Position numbers and translations under genes: made by a program. The notes under the pieces are model-generated. The model was given only the letters and a program-made list of their open reading frames with translations, searched no databases and was not told the DNA's origin. This document shows, one piece after another, positions 44,860 through 54,348 of a DNA stretch of 64,000 nt. This stretch comes from Oceanobacillus salinisoli (lineage in GTDB: Bacteria > Bacillota > Bacilli > Bacillales > Amphibacillaceae), in contig NZ_WOFB01000002.1 in the NCBI RefSeq assembly GCF_009733865.1, positions 338,443 to 402,442 of the forward strand, read 5' to 3'. Every line of letters begins with the position of its first letter. The first letter of the stretch is position 1.

Positions 44860-46539
44860 TTACATTGCTCTGTAGAGATAAATTCTCCAGGCGGACTGGT
44901 CGGAGTTGAATATTTTTTCCAAAGTTAATCCATTTTGTATTGCATTATCAATTGGAACGGCTGAAAATAAGTATAATCCTCCCATGTTTTTAAATTCCTC
45001 AGTGTTGATCTCTACATTTTCCAGTCGTTTTTCTGAAGTTTTCTTAAACATATAATGTTTTCCCAATTCATCCGTAAATAGATAGCATCTGCCGCCCCAC
45101 TCATCAAAATAGGTTTGGATGGTGTCATTTTTGTCCAGCTCTTTCTCAATTATTTTCCGAAACTGATATTTGTAGGATAATGGATAGAAATTATTGTAAG
45201 TGTCCAACGTGTAAAATCCATTATACTGGGCAATGGCCGGGTGGAGACCGATGCTAACCACCCGATATTCCTCCTGTGGAAGACCAATATGTGCTTTGAT
45301 TTCACTAAATTGTTCTACGGCATAAAATTCACCTACACTTGGCTTCTTTCGATGAACAATTTCCTCGCTAGAGAAAAGGAGTAGAACAATCTGGGCAGCA
45401 ATGAACCAGGGAACGATTCTTTTCCACCGCTTTCCTTGCATCCAAATTATATTCAATCCTCCGGCAAATAAGAGATAGATGACCATCGGCCGGAGGAAAT
45501 GAAATCGGGCAAAATTGAAGGTATCCAAGAAATGAAACCGTTCTGTCATTGGCAGCCAGCCTTTGTAAAACCAAAAAGCATACCAAGCTGATAATACAAA
45601 GTTGAGGAAAAATAAAAACACAAAGTTTTTTTCCTGTTTCCACCATTTATTTTTCCATATGTAATAAAAGCCTATGAAAATGACAGGCTGTATGAAAACA
45701 GTATGAACTGTTTGGACGTGATTGTGTCCTAAAAAATAATTTTTAAATGTAAGTCGGACACAGTGCCAAAAAGTCAGCCGTGCGTGGAAGTACTCATCTC
45801 TGCTGTTTGGTTCGTTGTCAAAAAGAAATGAGTATACGAGACGGTATTCCACCAATAAAAAAATGAAAGTCATATAAACAATAGATAAAAAGAACGGCCA
45901 GTTCCAGCCTTTTCCTCTCAGTACATCGGAAAGCCAAAATATTCCCATGGCCGTAAGAAAAAAGAAGAATCCTAACACAATACTGGAGTATAACGGCAGT
46001 AGTGTCAGTGCCAAATAGTTTCTCCAAGAATGTTCACCACTCCTAATATTAAGAAACACCCACAAAGCGAGCGGCATTCCTAATGTACTGAGCATTCCCG
46101 AAGGCCAGAACGGTGTAAGTGCAAAAGCCAGAGAAACACCAACTCGAATAATTTCTAGATTTTGATCAGGAATGAAATGTTTTTTTAATAATAGATACAT
46201 CCCAAGAAAAGCAACAAAGCGGCTAATCGCTTGGCTTAATCCGTAAGCAACCATCGTCGGAAAAAGGGCATAGAGCCAGACAATAATACTGAACTCTGTC
46301 CCAAATGCATTGCGCTGGAGCTCTCCATTTATAATCTGGGGTATATTTGCATCAAGTGCTCCCGTTATCTCACCGCTTTTCGCCAGAACAGTATACCAAG
46401 CTAAATTGGAGTCGAGGTTATCATGAACTCTTATATGTGCTTTATCACCCAAAATAAAATAAGGTGATAAAAACAGAGTGATGAGGATAAGGGCTGCAAT
46501 GATAAGCCGTGGTTCTGTATTCCTTTTATTTGCAATCAA
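44860..46539 (-). CDS. Large membrane protein, YkoS/DUF6044-like (probable GT-C partner)
   Basis: A 559-residue protein with roughly ten membrane segments in the first 390 residues and an extracytoplasmic C-terminal domain. The motif RVHDNLDSNLAWY in the first external loop (about 37-49) has acidic residues as in GT-C glycosyltransferases. It resembles YkoS of Bacillus subtilis, which sits next to YkoT. In the three-component scheme it would transfer the lipid-linked sugar to a wall polymer or lipoteichoic acid. The start is TTG with GAGGTG 6 nt upstream. Confidence 0.75.
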   Translation of the reverse strand: MIANKRNTEPRLIIAALILITLFLSPYFILGDKAHIRVHDNLDSNLAWYTVLAKSGEITGALDANIPQIINGELQRNAFGTEFSIIVWLYALFPTMVAYGLSQAISRFVAFLGMYLLLKKHFIPDQNLEIIRVGVSLAFALTPFWPSGMLSTLGMPLALWVFLNIRSGEHSWRNYLALTLLPLYSSIVLGFFFFLTAMGIFWLSDVLRGKGWNWPFFLSIVYMTFIFLLVEYRLVYSFLFDNEPNSRDEYFHARLTFWHCVRLTFKNYFLGHNHVQTVHTVFIQPVIFIGFYYIWKNKWWKQEKNFVFLFFLNFVLSAWYAFWFYKGWLPMTERFHFLDTFNFARFHFLRPMVIYLLFAGGLNIIWMQGKRWKRIVPWFIAAQIVLLLFSSEEIVHRKKPSVGEFYAVEQFSEIKAHIGLPQEEYRVVSIGLHPAIAQYNGFYTLDTYNNFYPLSYKYQFRKIIEKELDKNDTIQTYFDEWGGRCYLFTDELGKHYMFKKTSEKRLENVEINTEEFKNMGGLYLFSAVPIDNAIQNGLTLEKIFNSDQSAWRIYLYRAM

Positions 46540-46616
46540 TTCTTACACCTCAAACAAACCATAATCTTTCATTAAGTTTTACTTATATAAATGAAACTAT
46601 TCCTTTTATACTAAAT

Positions 46617-46829
46617 TTAACCGTTCTCTGAAAGAAGCTCCCTCTTCAAGCGTTTGAAGGGCATAACCCAACGGTAAGGGGGAGATGAATTTCGGGAGGC
46701 ACCAATGAATCCAGCAACGATAGCGCCTGCCCAGCTTCCCAGCATTCCAACAGGGGATAACTTATCTGCAACGATACCAATAACTAATGATATAAACACA
46801 AAAAAATAAAAGCAGTTAAGCTCATACAT
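46617..46829 (-). CDS. Small membrane protein, possibly YeaQ/GlsB-like
   Basis: A 70-residue protein with two hydrophobic segments separated by ADKLSPVGMLGSWAGAIVAG, resembling the transglycosylase-associated (YeaQ/YmgE) small membrane family. It ends in a basic tail (FKRLKREL). The ATG at 46829 has AGGAG just 4 nt upstream, which is close; the earlier ATG (46850) lacks a site. Confidence 0.55.
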   Translation of the reverse strand: MYELNCFYFFVFISLVIGIVADKLSPVGMLGSWAGAIVAGFIGASRNSSPPYRWVMPFKRLKRELLSENG

Positions 46830-47019
46830 AAAACTCCTTTTTGATAGCATATGTAAGACTTGTACTGTTTGTTTGGGGATTGGAGTTTTTTGGTGAGGGG
46901 ACTGGCATGATTTTTATGTTCGTGATAATTTATTAAAAGATAGATGGATATTTTGTACGACCTTCTGTGTTTGCAGATCTAGTAAAGATAGTCTTAATTC
47001 CCCTGAAAGGAGCAGAATA

Positions 47020-50000
47020 ATGCAAGTTAAATTAAATTCAAAAATCATCAAAGACCGATGTGGTGCTGTCTCTTTTAAAAAAGGGGATGCTTTTTATCGG
47101 AATGGAAAAGTAAATATAGAAACCATTACTTCGAATTCTGTTCAAGCAATAGTGAAAGGAAAAGAAAACTTTCAGGTTCGTGTGGAAAAGGAAGACGGTG
47201 GAGGATGGTACTCGCGATGCAGCTGTCCTTCGCTGTATTCCTTTAGCAAAGATTGTCAGCATATTGCTGCAGTGCTTATCGCAATCAATGAACATAAACA
47301 GAAAGGCAGCTTCTCCCTTGATTCCAGTGCTCATTCAACAAATACAGAATTATCGGAGGGGTTGATCCAATTATTTCAAGAAAAACCAGTCCAAGCAACC
47401 GGGCATCAAATCCACTTTGAAGAAAGGAAAGTACTTAATACTGCATTTTTCTGTAAAGTGGTCCATGTTGATAAGGGAAGCTATATGTTTGGTATAGAAC
47501 TATCCATAGCCGGAAATCGAATAGCGGATATTCGGAACTTTCTTGAACATGTAAAAGATGGAGAAAGATTTGTTTCCTATCTTCAGAATTGGCATATGAT
47601 CCAAGTAAGCATTGTTTCCTGGGAGAGACAGATAGTGTCATTCAGAAGCTCATCCGTGTCATGGATGATGAAAAAATGTACCGGCGTGCTTTACCACATA
47701 AGTTTGGTCGACAAACAAATATGCAACAATTACTCATTCCAGCCTCTTCCTGGGACCGACTTGCTCCTTTGCTGGAAAATGCCCCGCATGTCACATTACA
47801 ATATGATGATCAACGTTTTATTGGTTTTCACTCGAACAATGACCGACTTCCGCTTACGTTTGAATTTGGAGATACAATGGAAGGTTATCATTTAAAAATA
47901 GATGGCCTACATCGGATGAGGATTATGAAGGCATATGATGTTGTTCTGTTTGAAGGAAAGATAATCCGACTGAAAAAAAACGAGGCTGAACAGCTTTTTG
48001 AATTAAAGCGACTTTTGGAAGCCTTAGAAACAAATGTTATTCCCATCCCCAGCGACCAATTGAAATTCTACATGGAAAAATTAGTACCTGCTTTAAGGCG
48101 AATAGGTGAGGTTCATTTATCTGGGACCATTACACGACAGCTAAATAAAACACCGTTAAAGGCCAAGCTTTACTTGGACCGTCTAAAACAACGTCTGCTT
48201 GTCGGACTCGAATTTCATTACGATGATCATGTTGTCATTAATCCACTGGATAACCGGGAGCGCAAGACAGGTTCGATGATTATCCGTGACACGGAAAAGG
48301 AAGAGGAAATCTTACAGCTGTTGGAAGAAGAGGGGCAATTGAACAAGACAGAGAGCGGCTACTATATTCATAACGAGGAATTGGAGTATGCCTTTTTATA
48401 TCATGTCCTTCCGAAATTGCAAAAGCTGGTCCAAGTATATGCAACAACAGCAGTAAGAACGCGGATTTTTCGAAAAAACTGGCGCCCCAAAATAAAAGTG
48501 AAGCATAGGAAAGAACGGACAAATTGGCTGGAATTCTCGTTTGACATGGACGGTATTCCGGAAAAAGAGGTCAAGGAGGTATTAGGTGCACTCGAAGAAA
48601 AACGGAAATATTACCGTTTGAAGGATGGCTCATTGCTTTCCTTAGAATCAAGGGAATTAGAAGAGATTCAACGCTTCCTGCATGCTGCTCCCGTTCAGGA
48701 TGATGACCTGGAAAAGGGATTGGAGGTACCGGTTGTAAGAGGGCTTCGGCTTCTTGATTCCGTGGAAGAAGAGGATACCTTTACGTTTGAGGCTTCTTTC
48801 CGTCAGTTTATAGAAAGTATTCGGAATCCAGAAGAATTTACATTCAAAGTACCGGAACAATTAGATGAAACGTTAAGAAGCTATCAAAAACAGGGCTTCC
48901 AATGGATGAAATCTATTGCCAGTTACGGTTTCGGTGGAATATTGGCTGATGATATGGGACTTGGAAAAACGGTGCAAAGCATTGCGTTTATATTATCAGA
49001 ACTTCCGAAGATTCGTGAAAGTAACTTGCCTGTATTGATTGTGTGCCCTTCATCTGTTACGTATAACTGGCTCGCAGAAATGATGCAGTTCGCTCCAGAT
49101 ATTCAGGCAATGGTAATGGATGGAAAAAAAGCGGATAGAGTAAAACTGCAGAATGGGATAGACGAAATCGACGTGTTAATTACAAGCTACCCTTTATTAC
49201 GCAGTGATATCCCGTGGTATGAAAAACAGGAATTTCACACAATCTTTTTTGATGAGGCACAGATGTTTAAAAATCCATTAACACAAACAGCACGTACAGT
49301 AAAGAAGCTAAAAGCAACACATCGCTTTGCGTTAACTGGAACCCCAATCGAAAATGCACTGGAAGAACTTTGGTCGATTTTTCATGTTGTTTTTCCGGAA
49401 TTATTTTTAGGATTAAAGGATTATAGCAAATTAACGAAAAAGCAAATTTCCAGGAGAATCCGACCGTTTATGCTTCGAAGGGTTAAAGAAGATGTGCTTG
49501 ATGAATTGCCTGAAAAAATAGAATCTGTGGAGTCCGTCGAATTACTCCCAGATCAGAAAAAACTTTATGCTAGCTATCTGGCCAAGCTTCGTCACGATAC
49601 ATGGAAGCATTTGGACAAGGAGACTTTCCGAAAAAATCGGATCAAAATTCTTGCTGGTCTAACTCGACTGCGGCAAATTTGTTGTCACCCAGTATTATTT
49701 GTAGATGGTTATAAAGGAAATTCAGCCAAGTATGAACAGTTACTCCAAATCATAGAGGAATCTAAATTATCTGGAAGACGAGTACTGATCTTTTCACAAT
49801 TTACAAAAATGCTTGATCTTATCGGGAGAGAACTAGCTTTTCAAGGTACACCTTATTTTTATTTAGATGGGCAAACACCTTCAGAGGAAAGAGTCAAAAG
49901 ATGCAATCGATTTAATGCTGGAGAAAGGGATATCTTCTTAATCTCTTTAAAAGCTGGCGGTACAGGATTAAACTTGACTGGAGCAGATACGGTTATCTTT

Positions 50001-50234
50001 TATGATAGCTGGTGGAATCCTGCGGTTGAGGAACAAGCTGCTGATCGGGCCCACCGTATAGGTCAGGAGCATAAGGTGCAAGTAATTAAGCTTGTGGCCA
50101 AGGGTACGATTGAGGAAAAAATGAACGAATTGCAAAATAAGAAGAGGCATTTAATTGAAGAAGTGATTGATTCCGATGATAAGGTGCTGGGGGCACTTAC
50201 AGAGGAGGATATAAGGGATTTGTTGAGAATATAA
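47020..50234 (+). pseudogene. SWIM-SNF2 helicase gene, interrupted by a frameshift
   Basis: Two overlapping frames encode one protein. The first (from 47020, GAAAGGAG upstream) gives the SWIM zinc-finger part with CSCPSLYSFSKDCQH near residues 66-80 and stays homologous to about codon 189 (FVSYLQ). It then runs out of frame to 47895. The second frame picks up at about 47586 with ELAYDPSKHCF. One extra base near 47585-47587 (CTTCAGAATT to CTTCAAGAATT) would restore a protein of about 1,070 residues. It is either a true mutation or a sequencing error. Confidence 0.75.
47589..50234 (+). CDS. SNF2-family DNA helicase/ATPase, main part
   Basis: An 881-codon frame with the complete motor: DDMGLGKT (Walker A) near 452, the DEAQ box near 554, LTGTPIENALEELWSIF near 582-598, and the C-terminal helicase lobe with SLKAGGTGLNLTGAD and QAADRAHRIGQ. 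It resembles YwqA/HepA-type SNF2 proteins that remodel stalled RNA polymerase or act in repair. If expressed alone it could start at an internal site, but no good ribosome site precedes 47589. Its N-terminal SWIM part is in another frame. Confidence 0.88.
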   Translation: MAYDPSKHCFLGETDSVIQKLIRVMDDEKMYRRALPHKFGRQTNMQQLLIPASSWDRLAPLLENAPHVTLQYDDQRFIGFHSNNDRLPLTFEFGDTMEGYHLKIDGLHRMRIMKAYDVVLFEGKIIRLKKNEAEQLFELKRLLEALETNVIPIPSDQLKFYMEKLVPALRRIGEVHLSGTITRQLNKTPLKAKLYLDRLKQRLLVGLEFHYDDHVVINPLDNRERKTGSMIIRDTEKEEEILQLLEEEGQLNKTESGYYIHNEELEYAFLYHVLPKLQKLVQVYATTAVRTRIFRKNWRPKIKVKHRKERTNWLEFSFDMDGIPEKEVKEVLGALEEKRKYYRLKDGSLLSLESRELEEIQRFLHAAPVQDDDLEKGLEVPVVRGLRLLDSVEEEDTFTFEASFRQFIESIRNPEEFTFKVPEQLDETLRSYQKQGFQWMKSIASYGFGGILADDMGLGKTVQSIAFILSELPKIRESNLPVLIVCPSSVTYNWLAEMMQFAPDIQAMVMDGKKADRVKLQNGIDEIDVLITSYPLLRSDIPWYEKQEFHTIFFDEAQMFKNPLTQTARTVKKLKATHRFALTGTPIENALEELWSIFHVVFPELFLGLKDYSKLTKKQISRRIRPFMLRRVKEDVLDELPEKIESVESVELLPDQKKLYASYLAKLRHDTWKHLDKETFRKNRIKILAGLTRLRQICCHPVLFVDGYKGNSAKYEQLLQIIEESKLSGRRVLIFSQFTKMLDLIGRELAFQGTPYFYLDGQTPSEERVKRCNRFNAGERDIFLISLKAGGTGLNLTGADTVIFYDSWWNPAVEEQAADRAHRIGQEHKVQVIKLVAKGTIEEKMNELQNKKRHLIEEVIDSDDKVLGALTEEDIRDLLRI

Positions 50235-50446
50235 AAAATATACTTATCAGCTGGGTTTTAATGATGTGGAATGGTTCAGGCTACCGGGCTATTTAATAAA
50301 ACTTTTAACGAAAGACTGTCTCTAAAGTTGTTTTTGCCAGTAAATTTATAGAATGTGACGTAATAGAGATAATGATTGGTATCCATCCCTTCTCAGTATG
50401 AATAATTTTGAATCAAAGACTCAAGTTAAAATGAGGAGGTGTTTTA

Positions 50447-50587
50447 ATGGGAAAAGACCGTCAAGAAAAAAAGTTAAGACAAAGTGGAAAAGTGGAATCA
50501 GATCGTGATGTAGGTCTTCGTTATAAAGGTACAGCTAAAATGTCCGGTCCTGAGGAAGCTAGAAGGTTGAATGATGGTGATAAGTAA
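50447..50587 (+). CDS. YpzI-family small protein
   Basis: A 46-residue protein, ATG with AGGAGG upstream. MGKDRQEKKLRQSGKVESDR and YKGTAKMSGPEEAR match the YpzI pattern of Bacillaceae. Function unknown. Confidence 0.65.
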   Translation: MGKDRQEKKLRQSGKVESDRDVGLRYKGTAKMSGPEEARRLNDGDK

Positions 50588-50683
50588 ATAGGCGTGTTCT
50601 CTTTATATATTAAAGAAAAATCCGAACGATGAACTTCGACAGCGTTACATCGTATTTTAAAATTACTGCGACAAAACTTAGGA

Positions 50684-50812
50684 AAATTAAATGGCTGTAG
50701 GTCCCCACTTATAGAAATATAAGTGGGGAACTTACAGCCAGTAAACTCCGGATTCGTTCAAACTAAAAATCAGTGAGTGACGGAAAAAACCGCCATTGAT
50801 TGAACTTTATTT
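50684..50812 (+). repeat. Dispersed structured repeat family A, copy A5
   Basis: ATGGCTGTAGGTCCCCACTT followed by a strong stem (CCCCACTTATA / TATAAGTGGGG), then ACAGCCAGTAAACTCCGGAT and ATCAGTGAGTGACGG ... CCGCCATTGATTGAAC. It lacks the ATCACGTGAT start of other copies. Confidence 0.75.
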
Positions 50813-50966
50813 ACCATCCCTGATTCTACATAGCCAGGGCAAAACGAAAAAGCCAGTCTTAACATAGAGTAAAAAAACATGGTTCATGACATTTTTATAT
50901 GGAATTTTTAAAGATTAATAGGAATATGTAATTAAAAAGGGTTATCCATTCCTATTCATGCTTGTC

Positions 50967-51044
50967 CTATCCATTTCTGCCTTTATCAAATGTTTCGTGA
51001 ATAATTTCTATTACATCTTCGTCTTTGTCACTATGATTTAGCAT
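50967..51044 (-). CDS. Tiny acidic ORF, 25 residues
   Basis: ATG at 51044 with a strong AAAAGGAGG site. The peptide is MLNHSDKDEDVIEIIHETFD followed by KGRNG. Very short, and divergent from the HTH gene. The ribosome site is the main support. Confidence 0.4.
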   Translation of the reverse strand: MLNHSDKDEDVIEIIHETFDKGRNG

Positions 51045-51096
51045 TGTTTATCCTCCTTTTTAACTATACATTTTCCTTTTTTGGGGTGAATTATAC

Positions 51097-51519
51097 ATGA
51101 AAGAAATAACGATTCAGTTGAAAGACGAGACTTATAATCATATTAAAGAATTAACAGAACTGGAAAATCTGATTAATCGTCATCGAGATAAAAATCGAAA
51201 TGACGATTATAAAATGGAGGAATTTATAATTGGTTGTATTGTTGACAAAATTGAGCAAATCAAACATTTTGATTCGGTTAATCCCTTGATGGAAAACGAG
51301 GGGACAGCTATTATTAAAAATCGTTTCAAGGAAATAGCCAAAAAGAAAAATATGTACATTAAAGATATTGCCGATCAACTGAATATGCAGCCACCAAATA
51401 TTAGTAAAATATTTAATAATGTATCTCAGCCTAGGCTGGAGCTTTTTATTAAAATCTGGATTATACTGGGATGTCCACCGTTGCATCAGTGTATATATTT
51501 GGAAAATGATCAAGTTTAA
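51097..51519 (+). CDS. HTH (Xre/Cro-like) DNA-binding protein
   Basis: A 140-residue protein. The C-terminal part is an Xre-type helix-turn-helix (FKEIAKKKNMYIKDIADQLN, then PPNISKIFNNVSQPRLE, about 78-115). The N-terminal 75 residues are helical and charged, without known domain. GGGGTG 8 nt before the ATG. It lies between family A repeat A5 and the toxin candidate; it could be a stand-alone regulator. Confidence 0.7.
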   Translation: MKEITIQLKDETYNHIKELTELENLINRHRDKNRNDDYKMEEFIIGCIVDKIEQIKHFDSVNPLMENEGTAIIKNRFKEIAKKKNMYIKDIADQLNMQPPNISKIFNNVSQPRLELFIKIWIILGCPPLHQCIYLENDQV

Positions 51520-51765
51520 ATGCTTGGTCTTTTTTATTTTCTCTCATTTACGTAGAAAATCATGCAGTAATTGAGGAGTTGCCTTACTAAAAAACGAGCG
51601 AATACGAGTTTTTCTAATAAAAATGGAATAAGACAAGCAGCCCACTACATATTCTTAAACATAAAAAATGTGCTAAAAACTTATCAAAAACATTATTTGC
51701 GGGCTGATACATTTGAATATGCACTAGCGAATCTCCTAATTTAAAAAGGGAAGGGGTGGCACCGA
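51520..51765. other. Intergenic region upstream of the toxin candidate
   Basis: CAGCCC (51638-51643) and GGGCTG (51701-51706) could pair across 57 nt, perhaps in the toxin leader. An element GAGCGAATACGAGTTTTTCT near 51596-51615 resembles the tail at about 51970. No gene other than the short toxin frame. Confidence 0.35.
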
Positions 51766-51846
51766 ATGACTGTATATGAAACGTTGGTTCTTATGATTGC
51801 GTTTGGGTCATTTGTAGTTGCAGTGTTATCAGAAAGAAATAAATAA
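51766..51846 (+). CDS. Putative holin-like type I toxin, 26 residues
   Basis: ATG at 51766 with AAGGGGTGG upstream. The peptide MTVYETLVLMIAFGSFVVAV followed by LSERNK is a single membrane helix with short charged tail, closely matching the Hol-Tox / TxpA-BsrG group of Bacillus type I toxins. Such toxins insert in the membrane and are silenced by an antisense RNA from the opposite strand. A TATACT-like -10 on the minus strand (about 51886-51881), transcribing back over the toxin, could start it, but no good -35 is visible. Too short for standard gene callers. Confidence 0.6.
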   Translation: MTVYETLVLMIAFGSFVVAVLSERNK

Positions 51847-51910
51847 TTGGTTTTCTTTCTTTGCTTTTTTTGCATCATAAAAGTATAAAACATTTTAGCC
51901 AGGAAGTTGT

Positions 51911-51937
51911 TCGATGTAGCTAAAATTTTAATGTCCC
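51911..51937 (+). repeat. Dispersed dyad GATGTAGCTAAAATTTTAATGTCCC, copy 2
   Basis: Almost the same as 27811-27837 (with T for C in both arms). It lies just beyond the toxin gene. Confidence 0.5.
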
Positions 51938-52203
51938 GATTATAATTAAAATAAGAACACATTCACTAGATGCGAGCGAATGCGGGCTTTTAAAAAAATA
52001 TATTTTTCGATACTACCATCAAAAGTTCGACATTTTATACGAATACTTAATATAGATCTTTCGTCATTTTTATTTTTTGCATTACATATTACACAAAAAT
52101 AAATATTTATATATATGAAAGACTGGAAAACGATTGAATACAAATAGAATGAAGTGGTTTATTTTACTGACCACCTTCTAAATAAGAATTGCGAGGGATG
52201 AGG

Positions 52204-54348
52204 ATGACATCAGAGAATCAATTAATTGGTAAATCCTATTATAAGACTTTTATGGAAGATGATAACAAACATCCAATAGAAATTCTTGGTGAAAAGTATA
52301 TCCAAGAACAGCGGAATGAAGTGTTTGACCTTTCTTTTATTCGATTTGCCCAAGGAGAAGTTTACTTTTTAAATAAAGATTATGAAGCAGCAATTTTTAA
52401 GTGGGAAAATGTTTCCAATGAGTTGAAACCATGGGCGCAGAAAAATATAGCGGATGCGCATTTTAAGTTGGACTTCCTGGCGATTGCCGAAGATTATTAT
52501 AAGGGGATAGAAACCGATTCGGATGTATTAAAAATAGAAGTGCTTCTGCAGCTGTTTCACTTGTACATACGACGCGATAAGACGGAGTTGGCAAAAGATA
52601 CAATAAAAAGAGCAGTGGATTTGAATCCGGATTATCCAGATGTAACCGAACAGGCGAAATCTTTCTTTGAGCAAGAAGAAGATTGGGATCATGCGATTGA
52701 TTTAGCTACTAAAGAAGCTGTTCGAACGAAGTCCATACCATGGTTTAACGTACTAAAAATGTATGTAGAACAACGCCATATAGCAAAAAGAATACCTGGT
52801 TATTTTAGTGAAGCATTAATGACGTTATATTCTATTGATAAAAAAAGTTATGAAAATCTCGTCACAGCACTTTGGAACAGTTATAAAGAAAGTAATATGT
52901 ATTTTTCATGGCTGAAAGAGATCAATCAGATTTTATTAAATAATGATTCAAATCATTCATACGAATGGAGGGAGCTTTCAGGACTATATAAGGAAACCTA
53001 CGATGAATTAATTAATGGAAAATATCTCATTTGGGAAATTTCCCATCTCATTCCAATTCATTTAACCAATTGGATGAACGTTGCAACATCTTCAGATAAA
53101 TTGCTTTCTTCATCAGCGGTTCTGGCATGGAATGAAATGTTCCCTTCAAGTATAAATACGACAGTTGTTAATATGGCAGAGAATTTCACTAACCATTCCT
53201 CACAATCACTTCAGGTAATGGAGGAGGCGGCTAGGTTATTTAAATCCATCATGTTATGGGCAGAAGATAAGGGCGTATTGTTGAATGATCGTTTTGATGG
53301 GATAGTCAGAGAGCTTCTTGATTTAGACCATTACCATTTGCTGATTGCAGGGACGAATGAAAAATCAGCATTTATTAATAAGTTATTTGATGCAAATCTT
53401 TTGGTGGATTCTACCAAAACTGGACTTCTCTCTAATGACGTGAATAACGTATACAGAAGCCTATCCAATTTGGATGATTACAGCAGAAGCGGAAAGCGTG
53501 CAACGAACATGATTCATTGCCGCATGCCAGTTTCTTTTTCAGAAGATAATAAATTAAGTCTAATCGATCCTCCGGAAGTAATGGGTGAGAACTTAGCAGA
53601 CATTTTATTGTTTGTTTTAAATGCCGCATCTCCTTTATCCGAAAAAGAGCTTGATATGGCGGTTAAATTTAGAGAAAAATCACCAGATATATCTATTCAT
53701 TTTCTAATAAACAAGGATTCCATAACAAATATTGAGGAAACGATGAAAGAAATAGAGAATACAACATCGAGAATCAGTATGTATTTTCCGGATGCAAAAG
53801 TCTTTGTTTTTTCTGTACATGATAAGAGTATGGAACAGTTTGAAGCGTTGACTGCCTTTCTCCAGTCGATAAGCAGTGGATATGATCTGAAAACGGAGCG
53901 CACGAATAAAATCTTATTGCACACTAAAAAACTGATTCAATTTTTATTGGATAAACGAGTGGAAATGGAAAATAATTTACTGGATACGATTGAGTGGAAG
54001 GAAGAAATGGCAACAAAACTCACTGGAGCTGTTCATCAGATGAGCGATTTGCAAGAGGAAAAGACTCAAATAATAAAAAACGCTTATTGTCTTATTAAGG
54101 ATGAAATGAGAGCAGATTTGATGGTTAATATTCCGAAACTGCTTCGAAATTGTTCAGAAATGGTGAGTGAGGACAGTAACTTTGAAAAAATACATGTTGC
54201 AATTAATGAAGAGATGAATAAGCGGATAAAGGATTATATAGAGGGAACCGTTTTACCTGATTTTCGTATAGCCATACAGGAATGGATTGCGGAAAGTGAT
54301 AGGGTCTTTCAGGACAGTCAGGCATTCTTAGATGAGTGCAAGTTTTAA
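52204..54348 (+). CDS. TPR protein with degenerate dynamin-like GTPase domain
   Basis: A 714-residue protein. Residues about 35-190 are TPR-like helical repeats (RFAQGEVYFLNKDYEAAIFK). Residues about 380-560 look like a GTPase core: a degenerate P-loop LLIAGTNEKSAF, a G3-like LIDPPEVMG near 452, and G4-like INKDS near 501. The rest is helical with coiled-coil character. The ATG at 52204 has GAGGG 6 nt upstream. The P-loop lacks the GxxxxGKS lysine pattern, so GTP binding may be weak. It overlaps the next ORF by 17 bp. Possible membrane remodelling or stress role; not a known family to me. Confidence 0.6.
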   Translation: MTSENQLIGKSYYKTFMEDDNKHPIEILGEKYIQEQRNEVFDLSFIRFAQGEVYFLNKDYEAAIFKWENVSNELKPWAQKNIADAHFKLDFLAIAEDYYKGIETDSDVLKIEVLLQLFHLYIRRDKTELAKDTIKRAVDLNPDYPDVTEQAKSFFEQEEDWDHAIDLATKEAVRTKSIPWFNVLKMYVEQRHIAKRIPGYFSEALMTLYSIDKKSYENLVTALWNSYKESNMYFSWLKEINQILLNNDSNHSYEWRELSGLYKETYDELINGKYLIWEISHLIPIHLTNWMNVATSSDKLLSSSAVLAWNEMFPSSINTTVVNMAENFTNHSSQSLQVMEEAARLFKSIMLWAEDKGVLLNDRFDGIVRELLDLDHYHLLIAGTNEKSAFINKLFDANLLVDSTKTGLLSNDVNNVYRSLSNLDDYSRSGKRATNMIHCRMPVSFSEDNKLSLIDPPEVMGENLADILLFVLNAASPLSEKELDMAVKFREKSPDISIHFLINKDSITNIEETMKEIENTTSRISMYFPDAKVFVFSVHDKSMEQFEALTAFLQSISSGYDLKTERTNKILLHTKKLIQFLLDKRVEMENNLLDTIEWKEEMATKLTGAVHQMSDLQEEKTQIIKNAYCLIKDEMRADLMVNIPKLLRNCSEMVSEDSNFEKIHVAINEEMNKRIKDYIEGTVLPDFRIAIQEWIAESDRVFQDSQAFLDECKF

